Below are positions 27,886 through 35,739 of a DNA stretch of 64,000 bases, one piece after another. The position numbers and the translations under genes are program-made. Every line of letters starts with the position of its first letter. Within the stretch, counting starts at the first letter, position 1. The DNA comes from an uncultured Flavobacteriaceae bacterium. GTDB taxonomy: Bacteria; Bacteroidota; Bacteroidia; Flavobacteriales; Flavobacteriaceae. The notes under the pieces are model-generated. The model worked only from the letters and a program-made list of their open reading frames with translations, made no database searches and was not told where the DNA came from. The stretch covers positions 186,001 through 250,000 of the forward strand of contig CANNBV010000001.1 of the NCBI GenBank assembly GCA_947502975.1. Reading direction: 5' to 3'.

Positions 27886-29010
27886 ATGTTAAAACGTGTT
27901 CTCTTTTTCTTTTTAGTCTTATTTTCATTAAGCTTTACACATGCCCAAGAACCTTATAAATTTACAGAGGTAATCGATTTAGAAGCCACACCTGTTATAA
28001 GTCAAGGACGCACTGGTACCTGTTGGAGCTTTTCAAGTACGTCTTTTTTAGAATCAGAAATTATAAGACTTACAGGACAGCAAATTGACTTATCAGAAAT
28101 GTACACTGTACGTAATACGTATCCCAAAAAAGCAGATAATTTTGTAATGCGACAAGGCAAAGCACAATTTAGCGAAGGCGGCTTAGCCCATGATGTGATC
28201 AATTCTGTTGCAGAATTTGGATTAGTACCTAATGAAGCGTTTAGTGGGCTATTTGCAGATGAAACCAGGCATAACCATGCTGAGTTAGTTGCAGTTTTAA
28301 GAAGCATGGTAGAAACCTATGTTGATAATCCAGGAAAAAAATTAAGTAAAAAATGGAGACTAGCTATTGATGCTGTACTCTCTACGTATATTGGAGAAAA
28401 TCCTAAGGAATTTCAGTACGACGGTAAAACGTATACGCCACAGTCTTTTTTAGAGATGACCACGATTAATCCATCAGATTATGTGAGTATTACATCGTTT
28501 ATACATGCACCATTTTATTCCAAATTCATCTTAAATATTCCTGACAACTGGAGCTATGGTAGTTTTTACAATGTGCCTTTAGACGAGATGATGCAAACTA
28601 TTGATAACGCCCTAGAAAACGGGTTTACGGTAGAGTTAGACTGTGATGTTAGTGAGCGTACATTTTCTTCAAAAAATGGTGTAGCGGTAATTCCAGAAGC
28701 TTCTGAACATAATAAAAAAGCACTAAAAGCTAGTTATCCCGAAAAACAAATTACACAAGATTATCGACAAGATGAGTTTGAAAATTTTACTACAACCGAT
28801 GATCATTTAATGCATATCACTGGTATTTTAAAAGATCAAAATGGCACGAAATATTATAAAGTAAAAAATAGCTGGGGAACAGACGCTTCTAGAAACGCCA
28901 ATGGTGGCTATGTGTATTTTAGTGAAAGTTATATGCGCTTAAAGGCTATAAGTATTACTGTTCATAAGGATGCTGTTGGAAAGACGATTACTAAAAAGTT
29001 AGGGTGGTAA
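27886..29010 (+). CDS. exported C1-family cysteine peptidase (bleomycin-hydrolase-like)
   Basis: 374 residues. A signal peptide (cleavage after THAQ, about 20) precedes the papain-fold motifs: SQGRTGTCWSFSSTSF (Gln and catalytic Cys), DDHLMHITGI (His) and VKNSWGT (Asn). The layout is that of the C1B aminopeptidase C/bleomycin hydrolase group, which are cytosolic in other organisms. Here the signal peptide indicates the periplasm or outside. It is likely involved in peptide scavenging. All catalytic residues are visible. Confidence 0.88.
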   Translation: MLKRVLFFFLVLFSLSFTHAQEPYKFTEVIDLEATPVISQGRTGTCWSFSSTSFLESEIIRLTGQQIDLSEMYTVRNTYPKKADNFVMRQGKAQFSEGGLAHDVINSVAEFGLVPNEAFSGLFADETRHNHAELVAVLRSMVETYVDNPGKKLSKKWRLAIDAVLSTYIGENPKEFQYDGKTYTPQSFLEMTTINPSDYVSITSFIHAPFYSKFILNIPDNWSYGSFYNVPLDEMMQTIDNALENGFTVELDCDVSERTFSSKNGVAVIPEASEHNKKALKASYPEKQITQDYRQDEFENFTTTDDHLMHITGILKDQNGTKYYKVKNSWGTDASRNANGGYVYFSESYMRLKAISITVHKDAVGKTITKKLGW

Positions 29011-29012
29011 TG

Positions 29013-29546
29013 TTATATCTTTTTTAAGAAATCTATTGCTATAACATCAATTGTTTTTTGATGAGCTTCCCATGTATTGTAGACAAATAAAGCCCAATTT
29101 TTAATCAATTCTTTTGATTCTTTGGTTGTTGTTGGGTTTCTTAAAATATCAGTTGAAGTAATAGCACCTCTTTTAAATACGTTTGGCGGATTTAAATGTT
29201 CTTTTGGTTTTCTGGCTTTATATTCATTCAAACAATCGCTCAATTTAGGTGATAAATTGTATGTCCAATGCATGTGATATTTAAAAATTAAATGTAATCG
29301 TGAAAGGTGAAAATGGTTATTCCATCTACCATGAATTTCTGGATGTTGTAGTGCGTGTGCATCTACAATTAAGAATTTATAAATGTGATTTTCTGGTATA
29401 GAAAAGTCTAAGTGTTTAATGTCAAGATTAAATATTTCTATACATTCATGAACGCCTCTTCTGGTATGAGCTCCACAAAACTGACATCTTCCTTTTTCTA
29501 GAAGTTGTATTCCGTTCTTTTTAGCGAAATTTATATAGTCTTGCAT
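29013..29546 (-). CDS. DUF5946-like protein with N-terminal zinc-finger-like motif
   Basis: 177 residues. CQFCGAHTRRGVHEC looks like a zinc-binding knuckle (three Cys and a His), followed by a helical region with VDAHALQHPEIHG and HLSRLHLIFKYHMHW that fits DUF5946 as I know it. Function is not established. It converges on the C1 peptidase gene with a 2-bp gap. The family assignment is from memory of the motif pattern. Confidence 0.6.
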   Translation of the reverse strand: MQDYINFAKKNGIQLLEKGRCQFCGAHTRRGVHECIEIFNLDIKHLDFSIPENHIYKFLIVDAHALQHPEIHGRWNNHFHLSRLHLIFKYHMHWTYNLSPKLSDCLNEYKARKPKEHLNPPNVFKRGAITSTDILRNPTTTKESKELIKNWALFVYNTWEAHQKTIDVIAIDFLKKI

Positions 29547-29639
29547 TTTTTAAACAGTTTGAGGTTATAGTCTAATAATTTGATGAAGCAAAAATAGACT
29601 TTAGAAATTTTTTAGAAAATAAAGTTGGCAGACACCCCC

Positions 29640-29806
29640 CGCGAGAAGGATTGCAGCGGCATCCTTTTTGCGAAGCTTTAAATGCGGGATTAAAATTTTG
29701 GATAAGGTGTTAATGAGTAAAGAGATCCCGAAACAAGTTCGGGACTGTTTCGCAGAAAGATATAGCGGAAAGCCTGTTTGCCATTTTTGAAAATGGCAAC
29801 TCGCCC
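29640..29806 (-). ncRNA. structured intergenic element, copy 3 of 5 (minus strand, expanded)
   Basis: Read on the minus strand it starts GGGCGAGTTGCC and ends CAATCCTTCTCGCG. The terminal helix is GCGAG / CTCGC, a third compensated version. Hairpin A is TTGCCATTTT / AAATGGCAA, the conserved strand is CAGGCTTTCCGCTATATC, and hairpin B is CTTTCTGCGAA / TTCGCAAAAAG. Hairpin B has a large loop that contains a separate palindrome, TCCCGAA / TTCGGGA (29726-29744). It occupies the gap 29547-29858. Confidence 0.6.
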
Positions 29807-29820
29807 AAAGGAAATAGATA

Positions 29821-29841
29821 CTGAAACAAGTTCAGCATGAC
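29821..29841. repeat. short palindromic repeat (CTGAA..TTCAGCATGAC type)
   Basis: CTGAAACAAGTTCAGCATGAC contains CTGAA-ACAAG-TTCAG. A related, longer version is at 44564-44609. This type of short palindrome is commonly dispersed in flavobacterial intergenic DNA. Function unknown. Confidence 0.45.
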
Positions 29842-29858
29842 AATGAACTTTCTGGAAA

Positions 29859-31064
29859 TTAACTACTTGTAACTAACTTTTCGGTAACTCGAGTGGCACT
29901 TATTTTAGAGGATATGATACCTAGAACAGAAATGGTAATAAATACCAGAATAAAGTTTTCTAACTTTATACTTACGGGATAGGCAAGTGCTGGGGTAATG
30001 GGCACTAGCCCAAATGTTTGTTGAACAAGAACAATAAGAAACCCCAAACATAACCCTACAACACAACCTATAAGTGTGATAGCAGACCCTTGTAGAAAGA
30101 AAATTTTTCGCATATTTTTAATAGGCACTCCTAAATTGAAAAGCGTATTTAATGATGGTTTTTTCTCAAGAATCATCATAATAATAGAGCCAATAACATT
30201 AAAAATTAATAGCGCCGAAACCAATGTGAGCAATAAATAAATTAATAGATTTTCACTATTGAGCATTTTATAAAGTGCATCGTTAAGTTGCACACGGTTT
30301 TTTACAGTAACAGTGTCTCCTAGAATATTTTGAATTTGAGATTTTATAGCGGCCTCATCTGCGCCTTCTTTTAACTTAAATTCTATGGCTGAAATTTGAT
30401 TAGGCTTATAATTTAGTAAGCGGCGTGCTAAACTTATGGAGGCGTATAGGTAGGTGTCGTTTAGCTTTTCGTTGACATCAAAAATACCAACGTTAATAGC
30501 TCTTACGGTATTAAACGCATTTTTTGTGGAAGTTATTTGTCCTTTTCCGGGTTTTGGCACATAAATATTGACAGCTTTTCCATAATCTAGAACGCCAAAG
30601 GATAGGTTTTGTGATACGCCCCAACCTGCTACAATTTGATTGGTTTTTTGTTCTAACCAGCTTCCGTGAGGAATTACAGATTCTATATTACTTACTTCAT
30701 TGTAATTTCCATCAACGCCTTTTATACTGGCGAGATAGTTTTTACCTTCAGAATACACGATAACACGCTCTTCAATAACTTCAGAATATAGCGCGATATC
30801 TTTAATAGTATTGAGTTGTTCTTGTTGTGTCTCATTAAAAATAAAGGATTTACCAATTGTAGTTTCTGCTTTTAAATCGGGGTCTACAATGGTTGAAAAC
30901 TGCAGAGTAAAATCTTTTAACCCTGCAAAACCAGAGAGCACTACAAAAAGTGATGCGGCACCTAAAACGACTCCAATTAATGCAATTATGGTAATAAAAT
31001 TAATAGCATTGTTACTGCTCTTAGAGCGCAAATAACGTTTGGCTATGTATAAAGAAATATTCAA
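29859..31064 (-). CDS. FtsX/LolC-type ABC transporter permease
   Basis: 401 residues, TTG start at 31064 giving MNISLYIAKRYLRSKSSNNA, the usual N-terminus of this family. A first membrane helix (about 22-48) is followed by a large periplasmic MacB-PCD-like domain (about 50-260) and three C-terminal helices (about 270-300, 318-350, 368-390). Such permeases work with a LolD-like ATPase in lipoprotein release or export. No ATPase gene is adjacent. It lies downstream of rbfA on the same strand (68-bp gap) and may be co-transcribed. Confidence 0.85.
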   Translation of the reverse strand: MNISLYIAKRYLRSKSSNNAINFITIIALIGVVLGAASLFVVLSGFAGLKDFTLQFSTIVDPDLKAETTIGKSFIFNETQQEQLNTIKDIALYSEVIEERVIVYSEGKNYLASIKGVDGNYNEVSNIESVIPHGSWLEQKTNQIVAGWGVSQNLSFGVLDYGKAVNIYVPKPGKGQITSTKNAFNTVRAINVGIFDVNEKLNDTYLYASISLARRLLNYKPNQISAIEFKLKEGADEAAIKSQIQNILGDTVTVKNRVQLNDALYKMLNSENLLIYLLLTLVSALLIFNVIGSIIMMILEKKPSLNTLFNLGVPIKNMRKIFFLQGSAITLIGCVVGLCLGFLIVLVQQTFGLVPITPALAYPVSIKLENFILVFITISVLGIISSKISATRVTEKLVTSS

Positions 31065-31132
31065 TACTGTTGTCTAATAAAAAAGATGAATTTGAACTGT
31101 TACGAAATTACTGAAGGTTTTTAAAAAACCGA

Positions 31133-31528
31133 TTATGACTTCTTTCTTTTATCCAATAAATCAGGATTTTCAAGTGGGTTTTCTTTTCCTTTTAAGGACT
31201 GTTCTATACGGTCTATATACTCTAAAGAATCATCTATAAAAAATTCTAAATTAGGCATACGTCTCAATTGGTTTTTGGTACGTTGTGCTAATTCATGGCG
31301 AATTAAAGGTGTATTGCTTTTTATACCTTCTATCAGTTCCTTTGCTTTGTTGTTTGGAAAAATACTTAAATATACTTTTGCAACAGATAAATCTACAGTA
31401 ACCTTTACTTTAGATACAGATATAATAACACCCTGCATACCACCTTGAGTTGCTGCACTTTGTAATACATTAACTAAATCGCGTTGTAATACTGAACCGA
31501 TTTTTTTTTGTCTTTGACTTTCTTCCAT
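31133..31528 (-). CDS. rbfA: ribosome-binding factor A
   Basis: The start is ATG 31528 (MEESQRQKKIGSVLQRDL), 131 residues; a longer frame to 31780 overlaps the divergent epimerase gene and is spurious. KH-like fold features include VTVDLSVAKVYLSIFP and the tail region RRMPNLEFFIDDSLEY. RbfA binds the 30S subunit during 16S rRNA maturation. A TATTTTTG box (31533-31540, minus strand) sits only 4 bp from the ATG. If it is a real -7 element, the start or the promoter call needs checking. Confidence 0.92.
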   Translation of the reverse strand: MEESQRQKKIGSVLQRDLVNVLQSAATQGGMQGVIISVSKVKVTVDLSVAKVYLSIFPNNKAKELIEGIKSNTPLIRHELAQRTKNQLRRMPNLEFFIDDSLEYIDRIEQSLKGKENPLENPDLLDKRKKS

Positions 31529-31577
31529 GCTGCAAAAATAACGGATATTTTGTATCTTTCTATAAAAGTAACGTTTA

Positions 31578-31982
31578 ATGAATAAAATAGAACATATAGG
31601 GATAGCTGTAAAGAGTTTAAAAGATGCTAACGATTTGTTTTCAAAGCTTTTTGGCGAACCGCAATATAAAGTTGAAGATGTAAAGAGCGAAGGCGTAAGC
31701 ACTTCATTTTTTAAGGTGGGCGATAATAAGATTGAATTATTGGAAGCTACCAATGAAGACAGTCCTATTGCAAAATTCATTGATAAAAAAGGAGAAGGGA
31801 TTCATCATATCGCTTTTGATGTGGACGATATTGAAGCAGAAATAAAGCGCTTAACTAAAGAGGGGTTTAAGGTATTAAACGAAACACCTAAAAAAGGAGC
31901 AGATAATAAGTTGGTGGCGTTTTTGCATCCAAAATCTTCTAATGGAGTATTAATAGAGTTATGCCAAGAGATTAGCGAATAA
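31578..31982 (+). CDS. mce: methylmalonyl-CoA epimerase
   Basis: 134 residues, a single VOC-fold protein. Motifs: NKIEHIGIAV (metal His), VGDNKIELLEA (Glu), GIHHIAFDVDD (His) and GVLIELCQE (Glu). The enzyme interconverts (R)- and (S)-methylmalonyl-CoA in propionate metabolism. It is divergent from rbfA and followed by a tRNA gene. The mutase genes are not in the window. Confidence 0.93.
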   Translation: MNKIEHIGIAVKSLKDANDLFSKLFGEPQYKVEDVKSEGVSTSFFKVGDNKIELLEATNEDSPIAKFIDKKGEGIHHIAFDVDDIEAEIKRLTKEGFKVLNETPKKGADNKLVAFLHPKSSNGVLIELCQEISE

Positions 31983-32057
31983 ATTTCTTGTAGAGTTTTA
32001 ATAAATATAGTAATATTGCACTCTCTTATTTTTAAGAGGATTACATTTTATGTAATG

Positions 32058-32131
32058 GGGCCTATAACTCAGTTGGTTAGAGTATCTGACTCATAATCAG
32101 AAAGTCCCTGGTTCGAGCCCAGGTGGGCCCA
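32058..32131 (+). tRNA. tRNA with anticodon CAT (elongator Met, or Ile2 read by lysidine)
   Basis: It folds as a standard cloverleaf of 74 nt. The acceptor is GGGCCTA / TGGGCCC and the D arm is AACTCAGTTGGTTAGAGT. The anticodon stem is TCTGA / TCAGA with loop CTCATAA, and the T arm is CCTGG-TTCGAGC-CCAGG. The CCA end is not encoded. The identity (Met or Ile2) cannot be settled by eye. A terminator follows, then a region with mobile-element traits. Confidence 0.93.
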
Positions 32132-32135
32132 CATA

Positions 32136-32169
32136 AAAGCCTAAACTAGAAATAGTTTAGGCTTTTTTT
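32136..32169 (+). terminator. Rho-independent terminator of the tRNA gene
   Basis: AAAGCCTAAACTA and TAGTTTAGGCTTT form a long stem with a short loop (GAAA region), followed by T residues, directly after the tRNA 3' end. Confidence 0.85.
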
Positions 32170-32257
32170 GTGTTTTATTCTCCGGTATAACTGCATTGTA
32201 TGCATTTATTGCATTTTCCTTCTAGAAGTCAATTTGTCAAGTTATTTGGCAGAAAAA

Positions 32258-32296
32258 GGTTGCATATTAGGTTGCGATTCAAAATAAAAAGGTTGC
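32258..32296 (+). repeat. three direct GGTTGC repeats, possible integrase arm-type sites
   Basis: GGTTGC occurs at 32258-32263, 32270-32275 and 32291-32296, each preceded by A-rich or AT sequence (AAAAAGGTTGC, ATTAGGTTGC, AAAAAGGTTGC). Short direct repeats of this kind next to a tRNA gene resemble arm-type binding sites of tyrosine recombinases. No integrase gene is present, so this would be a scar. Confidence 0.4.
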
Positions 32297-32302
32297 CATT
32301 TT

Positions 32303-33406
32303 TTAATGGATTATAATGTCAACTTTCTCTCCGTTTTTAGCTATATGAGTCTTTACTAACTTGCCTTTTTCATCAAATTCCTGCATCTCTCCTTCAATTA
32401 AATCATTTATATAAAAGGCTTTGTATTTAATATTGCCATTTTCAAAATATTCATAACCGTATCCCTCTCTTTTTCCATTAATAAAAGTAATTTCATGAGA
32501 TAGGCTTCCATTTTCAAAATAAGCTTTAATAGGACCATCATAGTTATCGTTTATTTTTTTGAAAGATTGTTTTAATCTTCCATTTTTATGATAGTTATAT
32601 ATTATTTGGGAATATTTGGATGTAATAGTATCTAGGTTGGTAATTTCAATACCACTTAGAGTTTTATCATCAAAATAAAACTTACATGTGTCTTTAGGTA
32701 AATCATTCCAATATTGACATTCCTTTTGGATATTTCCATTCTCATGGTACCTATTAGATTTTCCATGAACGATATTATCTTTTAAAAAGTTAACTTCTTC
32801 AAGTTGTCCATTTTTATAGTAATGGTAGGACTTGCCGTTTTGTTTTCCATTAATATTAATGGTCTTACTTTTTAATTTTCCATTCTCCCAATAGTCTTCA
32901 CGGATGCCATTCAAAGTATCGTTTTTATACTCAACAATTTGTTTTATAGTTTCACCATCTTTGTAATAGAATATCCATTTTCCTTGCTGCATATTGTTTT
33001 TATATTGACCTTCTGATTTGAGTAAACCGTGGTTAGAGTGATAGCTATAAAAGTAACCATCTTCATGTGTTGATTTTACGAGCGAGTCAAATTCATAAAT
33101 ATTTATATGAGTTAGCCTATTTGACAAATCATAGCATTTAACTATTCTATTAGTGAAACTATCTATTACTTCAACTTCTGCATATTTATTTCCATTTGGG
33201 AAGAAATATGTTGAGAAAGATTTTGGAGGCTGAATTTTTAGGTCGGGGTTTATTTTCAGCCATTTCCCATTGTTGCCATCTTCTTGATAAAAAACATAGC
33301 TTTCATTCCGATATCTTTTATTAGAAATACTGTCTTTACAAGAGAGTAATATCAATGTAAGGAATAAAAGGCAAATTGATTTCAAGAAACACCTTGTCAT
33401 TAACAT
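32303..33406 (-). CDS. YwqK/MORN-like repeat lipoprotein
   Basis: 367 residues with a lipoprotein signal (LTLILLSCKD, Cys about 23). The body consists of about ten imperfect repeats with the pattern G-x-Y-x-NG-x-L (for example YWENGKLK, YYKNGQLEEV, YHENGNIQ, YFENGSLSH, YFENGNIKY), the YwqK/MORN_2 repeat. In databases such proteins are often labelled 'YwqK family antitoxin', a name not supported by function. The start ATG is adjacent to the upstream repressor stop, so the two are co-transcribed. A second lipoprotein of this type is at 58061. Confidence 0.82.
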   Translation of the reverse strand: MLMTRCFLKSICLLFLTLILLSCKDSISNKRYRNESYVFYQEDGNNGKWLKINPDLKIQPPKSFSTYFFPNGNKYAEVEVIDSFTNRIVKCYDLSNRLTHINIYEFDSLVKSTHEDGYFYSYHSNHGLLKSEGQYKNNMQQGKWIFYYKDGETIKQIVEYKNDTLNGIREDYWENGKLKSKTININGKQNGKSYHYYKNGQLEEVNFLKDNIVHGKSNRYHENGNIQKECQYWNDLPKDTCKFYFDDKTLSGIEITNLDTITSKYSQIIYNYHKNGRLKQSFKKINDNYDGPIKAYFENGSLSHEITFINGKREGYGYEYFENGNIKYKAFYINDLIEGEMQEFDEKGKLVKTHIAKNGEKVDIIIH

Positions 33407-34138
33407 TTATATCTGTTTCTTTATAATATTAAATAACTGATAGCACTCATTTAGCTTTAAAGGAAAATCTGTTTCAAACTCTGGGGAATTATTAAGGCTA
33501 TGGCACCAAATAATGCCCTTTTGTACCTCATGCTTTATTATTTGCTTACAAAAAATGCCTTTATGGTGTACAATAATCCAAAAAGGATAACCATTAATAC
33601 CATCTATCCTCAACTTATCTTTCCATAGTAATTTCTGAAGTTCACGACCCAAAACAACATCGCCGTGCAATATAGCGTCTCTAGATGGAGGCCTGTCTAA
33701 AGTAGCATCATTCATACTATCATTTTTAATTTCAAAGGCCATATACTTCCCTTGCGGCACTTTATCAACAATAAATGAAACTTTGGTTAAATCACTCACA
33801 TAGTCTGCATCTTCATACTCACTTATATAGGTTGCTTGAGCTTTATGAGGTACCAAAGGAACCGTCAATAAAAACTTTCCGCTAGGAAGTTCATCAATGA
33901 TATTCCCTGATTTAGTTTTAAATACCACTTCAGGCTGCGATACTTTCACATTTTGTGCAGAATTTGAATTTTCATTGAACACAATATGAAATATTGCGTA
34001 TTTGGATTTGGGTATTTTGCCTCCTGCTTCATAATTCTGAATAGTTCTTAGAGAAACGCCTATTTTTTCAGCTAAAAAAGATTGAGACCAACCTCTTAAT
34101 TCTCTATTTTTTTTGATATCTAAATCTTTATTAACCAT
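33407..34138 (-). CDS. S24-type (LexA/CI-like) helix-turn-helix repressor
   Basis: 243 residues. An N-terminal HTH_3/XRE domain (about 8-55; NRELRGWSQSFLAEKIGVSL, RTIQNYEAGGKIP) precedes a C-terminal S24-like domain with IKNDSMND (nucleophile Ser), LHGDVVLG and a later KQI Lys candidate. Such repressors control phages and integrative elements and can self-cleave. It faces a divergent cluster of short ORFs, with half-site repeats in the gap, and lies next to a tRNA, all of which points to a mobile-element control region. Self-cleavage ability is uncertain because the usual Ala-Gly cleavage site is not evident. Confidence 0.85.
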   Translation of the reverse strand: MVNKDLDIKKNRELRGWSQSFLAEKIGVSLRTIQNYEAGGKIPKSKYAIFHIVFNENSNSAQNVKVSQPEVVFKTKSGNIIDELPSGKFLLTVPLVPHKAQATYISEYEDADYVSDLTKVSFIVDKVPQGKYMAFEIKNDSMNDATLDRPPSRDAILHGDVVLGRELQKLLWKDKLRIDGINGYPFWIIVHHKGIFCKQIIKHEVQKGIIWCHSLNNSPEFETDFPLKLNECYQLFNIIKKQI

Positions 34139-34160
34139 AAATTTATAAAATATTATATGA

Positions 34161-34211
34161 AATATTTCGCAATTTATTATTTTTTACGTAATATTGCGTT
34201 ATTATTGCATA
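34161..34211. promoter_or_regulatory. operator-like half-sites between repressor and divergent ORFs
   Basis: There are three related half-sites: ATTGCGAAATATT (minus strand, 34173-34161), ATTGCGTTATT (34193-34203) and ATTGCATAATAT (34204-34215). The first two are in inverted orientation. They lie in the 103-bp divergent gap of the S24-type repressor, the classical place for its operator. Confidence 0.55.
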
Positions 34212-34241
34212 ATATAATGGCAAAGTAATAACAAAAAACAT

Positions 34242-34577
34242 ATGAAACCAAACGGTTTTGATGAAATACTATCAAAGGATCATAAAATGGAAACGATTAA
34301 AAAGCAAGAAATAAAATCAAGAATAAGACAAATCATTGAAGGTAACCCAGAGATGCCAATGATTTTGGAAGTTGGTCTTACAGGTTCTAGACTTCCCTTT
34401 GTTTCAAAAAGAGCTTTTGGAAAAAGAATTCTTAATCAAATAGAACAAAAAAAAGTGTGTGATATTGTATTTGAGGGGGTTGATAATAAGACCTTAAACT
34501 TTAGGACAAGGTACTTAGTAGATGATACATGGAGAAATTCAAGAGGTTACGGACAAGGTAAACACATGGGGGACTAA
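34242..34577 (+). CDS. hypothetical protein of a mobile-element cluster
   Basis: 111 residues, divergent from the repressor. It has no signal peptide or membrane helix; it is basic and charged (IKKQEIKSRIRQIIEGNP), with the short motif LEVGLTGSRLPF. An alternative start at residue 16 (METIKKQ) is possible. Family not recognised. It is the first of three closely spaced small ORFs, each following its predecessor at once (next ATG 1 bp after this stop). Confidence 0.55.
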   Translation: MKPNGFDEILSKDHKMETIKKQEIKSRIRQIIEGNPEMPMILEVGLTGSRLPFVSKRAFGKRILNQIEQKKVCDIVFEGVDNKTLNFRTRYLVDDTWRNSRGYGQGKHMGD

Positions 34578-34578
34578 A

Positions 34579-34758
34579 ATGGAAACAATTTCACAAGCTA
34601 GCAAAAAAATTCTTCTTGGGCTTATTAGAAAAGAATTTGATACTATGAACGATACTATGGATTGGGTTTACAATACCTCAAACAATTTAATAGATACAGC
34701 CAAAGAGCTAGGATTTGTTGAGTTGGTAACCGAAATGGAAAACGATAAAAAGTTTTAG
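34579..34758 (+). CDS. small hypothetical protein of a mobile-element cluster
   Basis: 59 residues from the ATG at 34579, preceded by the G-rich run GGGGG that could act as a ribosome site. A longer frame from 34522 overlaps the previous gene and is less likely. It is helical and acidic at the end (FVELVTEMENDKKF). Function unknown. Confidence 0.5.
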   Translation: METISQASKKILLGLIRKEFDTMNDTMDWVYNTSNNLIDTAKELGFVELVTEMENDKKF

Positions 34759-34760
34759 CT

Positions 34761-34913
34761 ATGGTATTCACAGTTCAGAAGAATGGTATAAAAAAGAGGT
34801 ATTGCCCTGTAACAGGAGAAACATTAACAGTAAGCATAAATAAAGGGATCATTATTGTAGATAGCAATACACCTCATTCAATTTTCGAAAAAAACTTAGT
34901 AAACAAAACTTAA
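34761..34913 (+). CDS. 50-residue hypothetical protein
   Basis: ATG 34761 to TAA 34913 gives MVFTVQKNGIKKRYCPVTGE and on to IFEKNLVNKT. The start is 2 bp after the previous stop, and the next gene (the degenerate response regulator) starts 15 bp later, so the spacing is that of an operon. It is short but in line with its neighbours. No family recognised. Confidence 0.45.
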   Translation: MVFTVQKNGIKKRYCPVTGETLTVSINKGIIIVDSNTPHSIFEKNLVNKT

Positions 34914-34928
34914 TATAAATTATTTATT

Positions 34929-35603
34929 ATGAACAACTCAATTAGTGTATTAATAATTGAAAATGAATCAATAATTGTTGATGCCATATTAGACGCCTTA
35001 GACTACACTGGTAAGTCTATGAATTTAAATATTAAAACAAAAATTGCAAAAGATTACAGGGAATCATTAGAACTAATGACAAGAAAAGATCCAAATAATA
35101 ACTTTAACATGATAATGCTGAATGTTGATATTCCACTATTAAACAAAGAGAAACCTCTTTTTGCTGAAGAATTAGGTTTAAAGATCAAAGCATTTTTTCC
35201 AAAAAGTAAACTTATCACTTTTAGTTTTCGTTGTGACAATTACAGAATTAATAACATATTTAGTACACTTAAACCTGAGGGCTTTTTTATTAAAAGCGAT
35301 ATAGACCGCAAAGAGCTTAAAAAAGCAATATGCCTTGTTTTATCAGAAGAGGTTTATTATAGTAAGATTATTATGCGCTTAGTGAGAAGACGCATCGTTG
35401 ATGATGTTGTTTTAGATAGCGCGGATAGACAAATTTTATACTTTTTATCTAAAGGTGTAAAAACAAAAGATTTGCCAAAATATGTTTACTTGTCCCAAGG
35501 AGGTATACAACGTCGTAAAAGAAGATTGAAGGAGGTTTTTGAAATAGATGGCAGGAATGATATGAAGCTGTTAAAATTAGCTGAAGAAAAAGGATTCATT
35601 TAA
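34929..35603 (+). CDS. atypical response regulator, receiver lacks phospho-acceptor Asp
   Basis: 224 residues, a paralogue of the regulator at 14533 over its full length. In that protein the key residues are Asp12 and Asp66; here they are Asn12 (LIIENES) and Asn65 (IMLNVDIPL). The Lys (122, FFIKSD) is kept. The C-terminal HTH-like region (QRRKRRLKEVF, LKLAEEKGFI) is intact. It therefore probably cannot be phosphorylated in the usual way and may be constitutive or controlled otherwise. No kinase gene is adjacent; it is the last gene of the mobile-element-like cluster. Confidence 0.85.
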   Translation: MNNSISVLIIENESIIVDAILDALDYTGKSMNLNIKTKIAKDYRESLELMTRKDPNNNFNMIMLNVDIPLLNKEKPLFAEELGLKIKAFFPKSKLITFSFRCDNYRINNIFSTLKPEGFFIKSDIDRKELKKAICLVLSEEVYYSKIIMRLVRRRIVDDVVLDSADRQILYFLSKGVKTKDLPKYVYLSQGGIQRRKRRLKEVFEIDGRNDMKLLKLAEEKGFI

Positions 35604-35739
35604 AGAGTCTTCTCGTTTAAAAAAAGCATTTGACAATCTACCTTAGAATCAATTTGTACAATATTAAAAATTCTTGGTATATCTTTTGTGGCATTTCATA
35701 ATATCAGAGTTATTTTAATTCTTTTAATACTAACCTATT

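Noticed and set aside
31529-31780. N-terminal extension of rbfA
   Set aside because: It runs through the divergent epimerase coding region and has no homology to RbfA; the ATG at 31528 gives the normal protein.
32303-33406. YwqK-type antitoxin of a toxin-antitoxin pair
   Set aside because: The repeats fit the family name, but no toxin gene is adjacent and the protein is a lipoprotein, so the antitoxin label has no support here.
34242-34577. Toxin partner for the adjacent lipoprotein
   Set aside because: No toxin-like motif is visible and it is transcribed away from the lipoprotein gene.
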